A stretch of 64,000 nucleotides of DNA from Spirochaetota bacterium (GTDB taxonomy: Bacteria > Spirochaetota > UBA4802 > UBA5550): NCBI GenBank assembly GCA_016933025.1, contig JAFGBT010000015.1, forward strand, positions 222,549 through 286,548, read 5' to 3'. Both the position numbers and the translations under genes were made by a program. The notes beneath the pieces were generated by a model. The model searched no databases. It saw only the letters and a list, made by a program, of their open reading frames with translations, and was not told the DNA's origin. Positions 1-7,837 of the stretch are shown here, piece by piece. The stretch's first letter is position 1. Each line of letters begins with the position of its first letter.

Positions 1-794
1 GAGAAGCATTCCTTTTCCGACGGGAAGGAGCCCGAACGGACATCGGCGACGTATTTTTCCACCCCGGCAAGGGCGTCGGCATACAGGTCCCGATAGATCC
101 GCACAAATTTCGGGGTGAACCTCTTGAACAGGCCCAGCATGTCGTTGAGCACCAGCACCTGGCCGTCACAGAAAGATCCGGCGCCGATGCCTATGGTGGG
201 GATGGTCAGGTTTTCGGATATGATTTTCGCTATCTGCCAGGGGACGCATTCCAGCACGATGCTGAAACAGCCCGCGGCCTGGAGGGATCTTGCCTGCTCG
301 ATCAGGCGTTTTGCAGTCTCAAAGTCCCTTCCCTGCACGATCGAGCTCCCGAGCTTGTCCGCAGTCTGGGGCGTAAACCCGATGTGTCCCATCACCGGGA
401 TAGTATCATGTATTATTTTCTCCGTTACCTCAAGCGCCAGGTCGAACCATTCGAGCTTGACGGCCTGGCAGCCGGCCTCGTCGATAAAGCGGCGGGCGGT
501 GGAGACGGCCTCTTCCGGATTGACCTGGTACGAGCAGTATGGCATGTCGCCGATCACGAGAGCGTGTTCCGAGCCCTTAACGACCGCCCCGCTGTGAAGG
601 ATCATCTCTTCGAGGCTGATCTCCTTGGTCGAATCCATCCCGAGAATGACGTTAGCCATTGAATCGCCCACCAGTATTATGTCTATCCCGGCCGCGTCCA
701 GAATCGGCGCAAACGAGAAGTCATACGCTGTTAGCACGGTGATCTTTTCCCGCTTTTTTTTCTTATCCAGTATATCCTGTACTGTCAGTCTCAT
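1..794 (-). CDS. panB: 3-methyl-2-oxobutanoate hydroxymethyltransferase, 3' end outside window
   Basis: Ketopantoate hydroxymethyltransferase transfers a hydroxymethyl group from methylenetetrahydrofolate to alpha-ketoisovalerate, the first step of pantothenate synthesis. Reading the minus strand from the ATG at 794 gives an open frame to the window edge (about 264 residues, nearly the full family length). It starts MRLTVQDILDKKKKREKI and carries LTAYDFSFAPILDAAGIDI, the metal-binding VGDS and IGDMPY segments, GHIGFTPQ, LECVPW with the catalytic Glu, and TIGIGAG. A GAGGCGG Shine-Dalgarno-like run lies just upstream. The stop codon and any partner such as panC lie beyond position 1. The gene diverges from the gene at 1045. 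Confidence 0.95.
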   Translation of the reverse strand, partial: MRLTVQDILDKKKKREKITVLTAYDFSFAPILDAAGIDIILVGDSMANVILGMDSTKEISLEEMILHSGAVVKGSEHALVIGDMPYCSYQVNPEEAVSTARRFIDEAGCQAVKLEWFDLALEVTEKIIHDTIPVMGHIGFTPQTADKLGSSIVQGRDFETAKRLIEQARSLQAAGCFSIVLECVPWQIAKIISENLTIPTIGIGAGSFCDGQVLVLNDMLGLFKRFTPKFVRIYRDLYADALAGVEKYVADVRSGSFPSEKECF

Positions 795-982
795 GGCCGC
801 CTCAATTATAGTTGAATGTTCGGGTTTATACATGAATTGTAGCTCATTTACAAAGCCGAGTCAATGATTTTTCACGGTGAAGGCGGGGTCTCGCGCTCCC
901 TCCTTCAATAACAGGCAAGCCCGGCCGCCATGGCGGGATATTTCCGCCTTGCATGAACATAATAATCCTGATAAATAAATAA

Positions 983-1011
983 TTGACTTCTGGGTGTTGT
1001 TCGCATATCGT
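983..1011 (+). promoter_or_regulatory. candidate sigma-70 promoter before the unknown motility-block gene
   Basis: TTGACT at 983-988 and TATCGT at 1006-1011 are separated by 17 bases, about 35 bases ahead of the ATG at 1045. The -35 is good and the -10 is only fair. Confidence 0.35.
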
Positions 1012-1044
1012 TTAATATCCCGGCGGTCCGCCGGAGGAGAAGCC

Positions 1045-2226
1045 ATGGACCAGAAAATTTTAACAGCCCTCATCGCGGATACGAAGCGTTTTTTCGGCTT
1101 CTCTCAGGAATTGAAAAGTGCCCTGTCCCGACGCATTAACCAGTCGGGAAAATTGAAGGAGTTCATCGATCTATCCCTGCAGCTCTGCGATAAGATCATG
1201 CAGAAGAACGATCTGGCCCTGGAGGCCACCAATACACTTCGCGATCAGTTCAACACGATAAGCCATGTCTGCTCCCTGCTCAACATCAATATCAACAAGC
1301 AGAAGGAGTTGATCGGCAGCCTGTCGGCCCTTGACGCGATCGACCAAAAATTGGAAAAGAGGCTGATGTACAAGGTGCTCATGCTATCCGAGTCGATACA
1401 GAAGGGTCTCTCGTTTGTCCAAAGTATCATCGAGCGCAATAATGAGATCATACTTCTCGATTACCGCATCGGCAGGCATATAACCATGGTGACCGACCAG
1501 ATGAAAAGATTCATTGACATGGGCAATCGGCTGCAAAAGTCGATCGCGGTCGACTGGAAGAATTACGGCGCCCGTGCCGTGAAAACAGGGGCGGCGGACG
1601 ACCTGGCGGATCGCGTGGCCTCGTTTGCCGAATCTGAGAATGCGACCGGTTTCCGCAAGCTGGCCGCACAAATAAACGAGGAACTGGGGGCCGAGGAGGC
1701 CCTGTCGGGAAGCATTGTCCCGCAGCTCCCTTTAATGGACGAGATAAGCCGGGCGGCTATCAATCTCTATTATGACGCCAACGCCGTCAGAAACCAGATT
1801 GACACAAAGAACGCCTATAACCGGGAAAGCCTTGAGGACATGGCCCAGCTTTCCGTCATTCTTTCCCTTGAAATCGGCGATTACGTCAGGGTGAACGATT
1901 TCATGGATCCGGTTAAATTCATGGAAAGCTCGCCAAACGAAATCAGCCTCATTTTCAAGGAACTTATCGTACTGTTTGATATCGCCGGAAATTCAATAGA
2001 TAACCTGATAGAATTAAACCAGTATACGGTCGAGATTTTTGACAACAACGCCAAACGCGAGGACCAGGCAGTAGAGCTTTCCAACATGTTTCTCCGGTGC
2101 TATGATAATATCAGAAGGGAAGCCGAGGATGCGGCACAGTCGGCGAGCTTAATTTCAGAGGGAGCACAAAAAAATATTATAATCGGGCAAGTTTTAGAGA
2201 AGAACCTGAAAAAACTCATGGATTGA
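1045..2226 (+). CDS. unknown helical protein upstream of the flagellin genes
   Basis: I do not recognise this 393-residue protein. It has no signal peptide or membrane segment and is rich in Leu, Ile, Lys, Glu, Asp and Asn spaced as in long alpha helices or coiled coils, for example MDQKILTALIADTKRFFGF at the start and KNLKKLMD at the end. An upstream extension to 994 is open, but the ATG at 1045 has GGAGGAGA six bases ahead and is the better start. It is cytoplasmic by prediction and points the same way as the flagellin genes, but a gap of about 480 bases makes a shared transcript uncertain. A role in motility or chemotaxis is only a guess from position. Confidence 0.7.
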   Translation: MDQKILTALIADTKRFFGFSQELKSALSRRINQSGKLKEFIDLSLQLCDKIMQKNDLALEATNTLRDQFNTISHVCSLLNININKQKELIGSLSALDAIDQKLEKRLMYKVLMLSESIQKGLSFVQSIIERNNEIILLDYRIGRHITMVTDQMKRFIDMGNRLQKSIAVDWKNYGARAVKTGAADDLADRVASFAESENATGFRKLAAQINEELGAEEALSGSIVPQLPLMDEISRAAINLYYDANAVRNQIDTKNAYNRESLEDMAQLSVILSLEIGDYVRVNDFMDPVKFMESSPNEISLIFKELIVLFDIAGNSIDNLIELNQYTVEIFDNNAKREDQAVELSNMFLRCYDNIRREAEDAAQSASLISEGAQKNIIIGQVLEKNLKKLMD

Positions 2227-2536
2227 CCCTCTCCAGGCCTGTTCACCATTAAACCATCCGAAAAAAAGCAGTACAAAAATATTCATTGTATATTTTTATC
2301 ATGTATTATCAAAAAAATTAAAAAAAACACTCAATTTATTAAAAAAAACGGTATAGAGATATTATTTGCCATAAAATCATCATAATTTGATATAATCACT
2401 CCTGAATAGCTCTAGTAATCTTTAAAAGCCCTCAATCTCGTCACCAAAGGTGGCGAAAATTCGAATAAGGATAAATGTGTCCTATCTTTACTCTCGGGTC
2501 TTTGAAAACTTTTTTTGTTGTGTGGCTATTCAGGAA

Positions 2537-2587
2537 ACAAGTGTTCCGGTCTTGTATGAGCCCAGATACAAGCCTGGAACTTCTTGT
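2537..2587 (+). promoter_or_regulatory. large hairpin in the first flagellin leader
   Basis: The arms ACAAG, GTTCC and CTTGTAT (2537-2557) pair with ATACAAG, GGAAC and CTTGT (2566-2587). The inner 15-position arm pairs at 14 positions, one of them a G-T wobble, and has an eight-base loop. A further five perfect pairs lie beyond a small internal loop. There is no T-tract behind it, so it is not an ordinary terminator. As RNA it would be a strong stable stem about 120 bases ahead of the start codon. Confidence 0.65.
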
Positions 2588-2607
2588 ATCCCGGCTGTTG
2601 CTTAAGG

Positions 2608-2627
2608 CACCAGCCCTTTTACTGGTG
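2608..2627 (+). promoter_or_regulatory. second hairpin in the first flagellin leader
   Basis: CACCAG at 2608-2613 pairs perfectly with CTGGTG at 2622-2627 around the loop CCCTTTTA. It lies 77 bases before the ATG at 2705. Confidence 0.5.
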
Positions 2628-2704
2628 GTATTCATCCTGTTCCGTCTGCCCTCGGGACAAGGATGGCATGGAAGCCAGAATACTTTTTTGCAAAGGAGTG
2701 TAAA

Positions 2705-3556
2705 ATGATTATCAATCACAACATGAGTGCGATCAACGCCAACCGAACACTCAAATTCCGGGATTGGGACATCCGCGCAAACATGGAGAAGCTCTCTTCC
2801 GGAATGAGGATCAACAGGGCGGGCGACGATGCGTCCGGTCTGGCGGTGTCCGAAAAAATGCGGACCCAGATCCAGGGCCTGCGGCAGGCTGAAAGGAACG
2901 CCGAAGACGGCATGTCTTTCATCCAGACCGCGGAAGGCTATCTCGACCAGACATCCGCGTTAATCCAGCGCATCAGGGTTCTCGGGATTCAGGCCGCTAA
3001 CGGTATCTATTCTAATGAGGACCGTCAGCTGATCCAGGTCGAGGTATCCGCCCTCGTGGACGAGGTTGACAGGCTCGCATCTCAGGCAGAGTTCAACAAG
3101 TTTAAGATACTGACTGGCGAATTCGCCAGGAACAATCCCAAAGCAAGCATGTGGTTCCACCTCGGTGCGAACATGCACCAGCGCGAGCGGGTCTTCGTGG
3201 GAACAATGACGGCTCAGGCCTTCAGGTTCCGCGACGGCTCCGGCAAGGTCGCCGTTTCCATTTCGTCACCGGGCGGCGCCAACAATGCTATTGGGATCAT
3301 GGATGCGGCACTGCAGAAGCTCGGCAAGCAGCGTGCGGACCTGGGCGCCTATTACAACAGGCTCGAAATGACCGCGAGAGGTCTTATGAACGCCTACGAG
3401 AACACGCAGGCTTCGGAATCGCGGATTCGGGACGTTGACATGGCGGAAGAGATGGTCGGTTTTGCGAAAAACCAGATCCTCATCAGGACCGGCGCGGCCA
3501 TGCTCGCGCAGGCTAACATCCAGGGTCAATCAGTATTAAGATTACTCGGTGAATAA
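2705..3556 (+). CDS. flaB: flagellin, spirochaete FlaB type (copy 1)
   Basis: This is a 283-residue flagellin, the filament subunit that in spirochaetes forms the core of the periplasmic flagellum. It has the N-terminal D0/D1 helix [18 protein letters not shown], then [20 protein letters not shown], and the C-terminal helix with [20 protein letters not shown] and [17 protein letters not shown]. The short middle with [19 protein letters not shown] is characteristic of spirochaete FlaB and there is no D2/D3 insert. The frame is open back to 2663, but the ATG at 2705 matches the conserved flagellin start and has AAAGGAG at good spacing. A paralogue follows 313 bases downstream, and flaG and fliD lie further on. 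Confidence 0.96.
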   Translation: MIINHNMSAINANRTLKFRDWDIRANMEKLSSGMRINRAGDDASGLAVSEKMRTQIQGLRQAERNAEDGMSFIQTAEGYLDQTSALIQRIRVLGIQAANGIYSNEDRQLIQVEVSALVDEVDRLASQAEFNKFKILTGEFARNNPKASMWFHLGANMHQRERVFVGTMTAQAFRFRDGSGKVAVSISSPGGANNAIGIMDAALQKLGKQRADLGAYYNRLEMTARGLMNAYENTQASESRIRDVDMAEEMVGFAKNQILIRTGAAMLAQANIQGQSVLRLLGE

Positions 3557-3658
3557 CAGCACCGATGCGTATCTCGGGAGTAAAGAAAAACAGGTTCTTT
3601 GAAAATTCATTACGGTTCTCATCCCTCCGTGTGCCCAGACTGTCCTGCGCCCGGCTGC

Positions 3659-3701
3659 TCCGGCAGCCCGTGATGCGGGGAGGGCATCACCGGCTGCCGG
3701 A
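3659..3701 (+). promoter_or_regulatory. long near-perfect hairpin in the second flagellin leader
   Basis: CCGGCAGCC at 3660-3668 pairs with GGCTGCCGG at 3692-3700, and GTGATGC at 3670-3676 pairs with GCATCAC at 3684-3690. The only internal defect is one C-C mismatch; an outer T-A pair adds to the 16 matched pairs. The seven-base loop GGGGAGG contains GGA, the core that CsrA recognises in hairpin loops. A CsrA role is inference. AAATTCC follows, so it lacks a terminator T-run. Confidence 0.65.
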
Positions 3702-3766
3702 AATTCCGGAGCCGGTGTTGCCGTGATTATGGGCAGTCATGGCGGCACAGCAAGGAGAAAACCTTC

Positions 3767-3783
3767 GGGCCGCGGGGCGGCCC
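3767..3783 (+). promoter_or_regulatory. GC hairpin in the second flagellin leader
   Basis: GGGCCGC at 3767-3773 pairs perfectly with GCGGCCC at 3777-3783 around a GGG loop. Confidence 0.45.
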
Positions 3784-3814
3784 CGGCCGCGCCATGATGG
3801 AGCGGTTGAAAAAC

Positions 3815-3847
3815 CCTGACTGCAAAGAGAAATGTAAGGCGGTCAGG
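3815..3847 (+). promoter_or_regulatory. hairpin immediately before the second flagellin ribosome-binding site
   Basis: CCTGACTGC at 3815-3823 pairs with GCGGTCAGG at 3839-3847 (nine positions, one T-G wobble) with a 15-base A-rich loop. It ends about seven bases before the Shine-Dalgarno run, close enough to affect ribosome loading. Confidence 0.5.
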
Positions 3848-3869
3848 AAAACAACAAGGGAGGGAGCAC

Positions 3870-4715
3870 ATGAGAATCAATCACAACATGAGCGCCGTAT
3901 TCGCGAGCAGGCAGCTCGGGGAGGTCACGAACCGGCTGGACAGGAGCATTGAGAGACTCTCGTCCGGCGAGCTGATCAATCGTGCCGGCGACGACGCCTC
4001 GGGTCTGGCCGTGTCTGAAAAGATGCGGACACAGATCAACGGCCTGGTCCAGGCTGAAAAGAACGCGCAGAACGGGCTTTCTTTTATCCAGGTCACCGAG
4101 GGGTCGTACCAGCAGCTGAATGAGATCATGCAGCGGATCAGGGTTCTCGCGGTCCAGTCGGCAAATGGAATTTATTCCAATGAAGACCGGCTTCAGACGC
4201 AGGTTGAGGTATCTCAGCTTATCGATGAAGTCGATCGGATCGCGTCTTCCGCGGAGTTCAACAGGATGAAAATGCTGAGAGGAGAATACGCCCGGAACAG
4301 CAGGGCGGGAAGCATGTTCTTCCATGTTGGCGCCAACCAGAACCAGCGAATCAGGGTGTATATCGCAACAGTCAGCTCGAAGGCCTTCAACCTGGTAAAT
4401 GAGGGGAACAAAAAGCAGACTATCTCCACCGTGGCCGGGGCAAACGCGATGATAGGGTATGTCGATTCGGCCCTTGACAGGCTGAACCGGCAGAGGGCAG
4501 ACCTTGGAGCGTATTTTAACCGGCTGGAGAATACGATACACGCCCTCGGGACAATGTACGAGAACATGATGTCCGCTGATTCGCGGATCAGGGATGCGGA
4601 TATGGCGACTGAGATGGTTGAATTCACAAAGGACCAGATTCTCACTCAGACAAGCGCAGCGATGCTGGCGCAGGCTAACACCAAGCCGAAGCTCATCATG
4701 AAGCTGTTTGATTGA
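3870..4715 (+). CDS. flaB: flagellin, FlaB type (copy 2)
   Basis: This second 281-residue flagellin has the same frame as copy 1: [37 protein letters not shown], the short centre FFHVGANQNQRIRVYIATV, and a C-terminus with RIRDADMATEMVEFTKDQIL and AMLAQANTKPKLIMKLFD. It is clearly diverged from copy 1, so the two are probably distinct filament subunits and not a recent duplicate. Spirochaetes often carry several FlaB proteins. The ATG at 3870 follows GGGAGGGAGCAC. It is preceded by a structured leader of its own, suggesting separate control of its translation. flaG follows after 154 bases. Confidence 0.95.
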   Translation: MRINHNMSAVFASRQLGEVTNRLDRSIERLSSGELINRAGDDASGLAVSEKMRTQINGLVQAEKNAQNGLSFIQVTEGSYQQLNEIMQRIRVLAVQSANGIYSNEDRLQTQVEVSQLIDEVDRIASSAEFNRMKMLRGEYARNSRAGSMFFHVGANQNQRIRVYIATVSSKAFNLVNEGNKKQTISTVAGANAMIGYVDSALDRLNRQRADLGAYFNRLENTIHALGTMYENMMSADSRIRDADMATEMVEFTKDQILTQTSAAMLAQANTKPKLIMKLFD

Positions 4716-4869
4716 GGATCGTCTTAAACAGGGGGCTCCAAGCAGTGCGGACGTCCCCATCCCTCTCCGGCTCCGGCGGCGGGAGCGCTACCGTTTCCGG
4801 CGGCCGGAGAGGGACAACTTTTTAAAGGGAGGTCGGATAATTTTTCAGGGGTAAACATGGAGGTTTACA

Positions 4870-5217
4870 ATGAACATCAAGGGTGTAAACTTTGACCCTG
4901 TTGACAGCGTGAGTACCGGCAGGTACGCGCGCCACCAGGAGGCGGCCGAGACGAGAAGCGCGGCACGGACGCAGGCGCGCGTCCGATCGCTGAGCAGAGA
5001 GGAAGTGGCCGAAGTCGTCAACAGGCTAAACGAGGGCGTGCGCGACCTGCATGAGCGCCTGTCGTTTTCTTTTCATGAGAAAACGGGAAGGGTGATTGTC
5101 AAGGTGGTGAATGGCAGCACTGATGAAGTGCTCCGTGAGATTCCTGAGAAGGAAGCGATAAAGCTTCTCGAACATATTCAGGATTTCCTCGGTATGCTCG
5201 TTGACGAGACGCGATAA
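4870..5217 (+). CDS. flaG: FlaG family flagellar protein
   Basis: This 115-residue protein has the FlaG layout: a variable charged N-terminus rich in Ala, Arg and Glu, then a C-terminal domain with LHERLSFSFHEKTGRVIVKV and EVLREIPEKEAIKLLEHIQDF. The segment combining F-x-x-H-E-x-T with IREIP-like residues is the family hallmark. FlaG proteins sit next to flagellin and fliD in many bacteria and influence filament length; the mechanism is not settled. GGAGG stands nine bases before the ATG at 4870. It belongs with the upstream flagellin and the downstream fliD. Confidence 0.9.
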   Translation: MNIKGVNFDPVDSVSTGRYARHQEAAETRSAARTQARVRSLSREEVAEVVNRLNEGVRDLHERLSFSFHEKTGRVIVKVVNGSTDEVLREIPEKEAIKLLEHIQDFLGMLVDETR

Positions 5218-5368
5218 CCGACTATCGCGGACAGTTTGGTAATTAATTGCCATAATTAATGGTAGGGACAGATATGTCCCCCTCTCGATCTATACCCATC
5301 GAAATTATTTTCCCCTATCTGATCAATATGCGGCTTGAGTATTACTCGATAGCATGCTGTCTTATTAC

Positions 5369-5530
5369 TGTCATTGCGAGGGTTTCGCAGAAACCCGAAG
5401 CATGCCTTGACTGAGTTTATCCCGAGCGGTTCGACAGGCTTGTCCTGAGCTTGCCGAAGGGCTCACCACAGGCTTACCGAGGGACTCGGCATGACATAGG
5501 GTTGTCACCCCGAGCGGAGTCGAGGGGAGA
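5369..5530. repeat. composite extragenic palindromic repeat
   Basis: It starts with TGTCATTGCGAGG and a perfect hairpin GGGTTTC-GCA-GAAACCC (5380-5396). It continues with TTCGACAGGCT paired to AGCTTGCCGAA and ends with TGTCACCCCGAGCGGAGTCG and GGGG. This vocabulary is typical of short palindromic elements dispersed through intergenic DNA in many bacterial genomes. Only one copy is visible here, so repetition within this genome is assumed. Confidence 0.55.
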
Positions 5531-5715
5531 CAATATCATACTTTACTCATAAAGCAGCCATCGACCGGATCGTTCAGGCATCCCTATTACATCGGGGTGG
5601 GCAGGTTTTTATAAATGTACAAAAAATAAATTTTGAACATTTAAAGCAGTCTGATATATTAATACTATAATTTTATTTATACCAAAAATATCATCTAATT
5701 AAATTTCAATATTAT

Positions 5716-5723
5716 GTCGATAA
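5716..5723 (+). promoter_or_regulatory. possible sigma-28 -10 element of fliD
   Basis: GTCGATAA matches seven of eight positions of the flagellar sigma-28 consensus GCCGATAA, 60 bases before the fliD ATG. A TAAATTTC run sits upstream but about three bases too close. Weak evidence. Confidence 0.25.
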
Positions 5724-5782
5724 TTATGATGCAGGAGTATTATGTCCAGACAGTGCCATATTAAGCAAGGGAGGGCTTGTAT

Positions 5783-7819
5783 ATGCCGGTAACAATGAGC
5801 GGAATGGCGTCCGGTATGGACACCGATTCCATAATAGACAAGCTGGTAGATGTAGAAGCTAGGCCGATAAAACAGCTTGAGATAAGGAAAAAAAGCCACA
5901 ACTTAAAAAAAGACGGTCTCAAGGTCCTGGGCAGGTACCTTGGCGACATCAATAGCGCTGCAAAGGAGCTGTACGGTTTCAGGGCAAGCTTTAATGACAA
6001 GAGCGCTTCGTCCTCGGACAGTTCTGCGCTTGAGGCAAAGGCAACCAGCTTGGCGGACAAGGGCCTGAGAAGAATAAAAATCATACAGATCGCCACGCCG
6101 CACAAGGTGTCCACCGACCCGATACAGGAGGAGGAAATCATCCCCGCGGGGAAGTTCACCATTGAGGTTGACGGCGAGAAGGAGACGATCAATTTCAAGG
6201 GCGGCAAGCTGAAGAGACTGGCAGAGCAGATCCAGGACACGGCATCCGACCTGGTCGCCACGACATATATCAGGAAATCGGGCGACGAGTATCTCATGAC
6301 CATCCAGTCCAACAAGACCGGGGAAAAGGGCGAGATAAAGCTCACGGGCGACAAGGGTCTTCTCGATAAAATCGGTCTCACCGGCGGCGTGCGCAAGGAG
6401 AGCGTCGATGAAGTCAAGGTCTCATTTGACTCGAGATATTTCACATCATATATGGGAGACAGGAGGGCGGAGGCCGAGAACGGGTCTGTTCGCGTCGGCG
6501 AAAACGGTGTTTCGGTGACCGTGAAAGGCCTGATCTGGCGGGAATACGCCCTGCCGATTGAAATGGCGATCAAGGAGGACTCACAGTTCGAGTTTGAGCT
6601 CTCGTATCGCGACAAAACGGATGGTGAGGACGAGGGTATACCGCGGCGCCTTCAGGTTGGGCCCGAGGAAAAAATCAACATAAAGGGAATAATTCTCGAG
6701 GGTTACAATGTCGAGAGGACACGAGAAGGCAAGAAGGATGCAAGGAAGGTTTATGACAGCCTGATGGGCGTTGGCCTGGTTTCCTCGGAGGAGGGCAGGC
6801 GCGTCGAGCGGCTCTACCCAATCGGCGGGGACGCCGCGGGGCTCATGAAGATCCCGGTCGGCAAGGACTTCTCGGCCGGCACAATAAGCAAGATCATCAT
6901 CTACTGCAACCGCGGCGCCATGGAGGTCTCCCGGTTCCGGATAACAACGCCGGCCGCCAAAAAGGACTGGCCGCCGCTCAAGAACGTGATTGCCCTTCCC
7001 CGGGACGCGAAGATATCCGTCGACGGCATCGAGATCACGCGCGACCGCAACGATAATCTCAATGACATCATAAAGGGTGTGACCCTGAGCCTCAAGCGCC
7101 CCACGCAGGGGGAGATCGACCTGAGCGTCGAGAATGACACGGAGGCGTCCATCGAGAAGATAAAGAAATTTGTCGACGCATACAACAAATACCTCGATTA
7201 CCAGCGCGAAGCAACCAAGGCGGCGATCGCCAAGAAGCCGGGCGAGTATAAGGACGGCCTCTCGGAAAAGGGCCTCTTCGTGGGAGACACGACCCTCATG
7301 AGGCTGGAGAGCGCACTCAGGATGACCGTAACCGACGCGTATCCGGGCGGCGGCGAAAAACCGATAAAAATGCTCTCGCAGATCGGAGTCACGACCGGCG
7401 CCATCAATGCCGAGTGGGAATCGATCAAGGCCGGCAAGCTCGTCATAGACGAGGCCGAGCTCAAGAAGGCGATCATTGAGAACCCGGATGGCGTGTCATC
7501 CTTCTTCGGGACGGATACCGACGGCGATAACAGAACCGATAACGGCATGGCCTTCAAGGTGATCTATGTCCTGAAGCCCTACGTCTCGCCGGGGAAGAAC
7601 ATCCTCTCCGCCAAGATCGAGCTGGAGGACAACTCCATCAAGCTCGCTGATGAGAGTATCAGGCAGAAGGAAGATCATCTGAAAAAGTACGAGGATAAGC
7701 TGCGGCGGAAATTCAGCCAGATGGAGCAGGCGATTACCCAGACCAATTCCCAGCGTCAGTGGATGCGCCAGCAGTTCGAGGGGATATCGGGCCTCGAAAG
7801 AGACGGTAAAGACAAATAA
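5783..7819 (+). CDS. fliD: flagellar filament capping protein FliD
   Basis: FliD caps the filament tip and guides flagellin polymerisation. The 678-residue protein has the FliD N-terminal signature (VTMSGMASGMDTDSIIDKLV, then VEARPIKQLE) and the C-terminal domain with IGVTTGAINAEWESIKAGKL, a segment about inserting a Glu- and Asp-rich VSSFFGTDTDGDNRTDNGMA, and a coiled-coil end (ADESIRQKEDHLKKYEDKLR, MEQAITQTNSQRQWMRQQF). The frame also opens with TTG at 5777, but ATG at 5783 lies seven bases after GGGAGGG and is preferred. Its length is ordinary for spirochaete FliD. The following gene starts 18 bases on, so the two are probably cotranscribed. Confidence 0.95.
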   Translation: MPVTMSGMASGMDTDSIIDKLVDVEARPIKQLEIRKKSHNLKKDGLKVLGRYLGDINSAAKELYGFRASFNDKSASSSDSSALEAKATSLADKGLRRIKIIQIATPHKVSTDPIQEEEIIPAGKFTIEVDGEKETINFKGGKLKRLAEQIQDTASDLVATTYIRKSGDEYLMTIQSNKTGEKGEIKLTGDKGLLDKIGLTGGVRKESVDEVKVSFDSRYFTSYMGDRRAEAENGSVRVGENGVSVTVKGLIWREYALPIEMAIKEDSQFEFELSYRDKTDGEDEGIPRRLQVGPEEKINIKGIILEGYNVERTREGKKDARKVYDSLMGVGLVSSEEGRRVERLYPIGGDAAGLMKIPVGKDFSAGTISKIIIYCNRGAMEVSRFRITTPAAKKDWPPLKNVIALPRDAKISVDGIEITRDRNDNLNDIIKGVTLSLKRPTQGEIDLSVENDTEASIEKIKKFVDAYNKYLDYQREATKAAIAKKPGEYKDGLSEKGLFVGDTTLMRLESALRMTVTDAYPGGGEKPIKMLSQIGVTTGAINAEWESIKAGKLVIDEAELKKAIIENPDGVSSFFGTDTDGDNRTDNGMAFKVIYVLKPYVSPGKNILSAKIELEDNSIKLADESIRQKEDHLKKYEDKLRRKFSQMEQAITQTNSQRQWMRQQFEGISGLERDGKDK

Positions 7820-7837
7820 CATCGGCAGAGGTGAGAT

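Larger units (their letters stand above)
2227..2704 (+). promoter_or_regulatory. long non-coding leader region of the first flagellin gene
   Basis: No credible gene is present in these 478 bases. The first half (about 2260-2420) is very AT-rich, as in promoter regions. The second half contains several inverted repeats: a small stem at 2439-2455 (CGTCACC/GGTGGCG with one wobble), the large hairpin at 2537-2587 and a perfect six-pair stem at 2608-2627. It also holds GGTCTTTGAAAAC near 2498, which recurs before the second flagellin. The flagellin ATG follows AAAGGAG by seven bases. Confidence 0.6.
3557..3869 (+). promoter_or_regulatory. GC-rich, highly structured leader between the two flagellins
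   Basis: These 313 bases hold no gene. They contain GGTTCTTTGAAAAT near 3593, shared with the first flagellin leader, and then at least three strong inverted repeats (3659-3701, 3767-3783, 3815-3847) before the Shine-Dalgarno AAGGGAGGG at about 3854-3862. No T-tract follows any stem, so post-transcriptional control or mRNA processing is more likely than simple termination. Confidence 0.6.
5218..5782. other. intergenic region with dispersed palindromic repeat and AT-rich fliD upstream sequence
   Basis: No gene was found in these 565 bases. The middle holds a composite palindromic repeat (5369-5530). The stretch 5600-5740 is very AT-rich and probably carries the fliD promoter. GTCGATAA at 5716-5723 differs by one base from the sigma-28 -10 element GCCGATAA, but I could not find a well-spaced -35 box. 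Confidence 0.5.

Noticed and set aside
2227..2704. Cyclic di-GMP riboswitch in the flagellin leader
   Set aside because: The GEMM core sequences are not present; only simple hairpins are seen.
2475..2708. 77-residue plus-strand open frame in the flagellin leader
   Set aside because: It runs through the hairpins and overlaps the flagellin start, and lacks a Shine-Dalgarno or domain.
3843..4760. 305-residue minus-strand open frame opposite flagellin copy 2
   Set aside because: Antisense shadow of a highly conserved flagellin.
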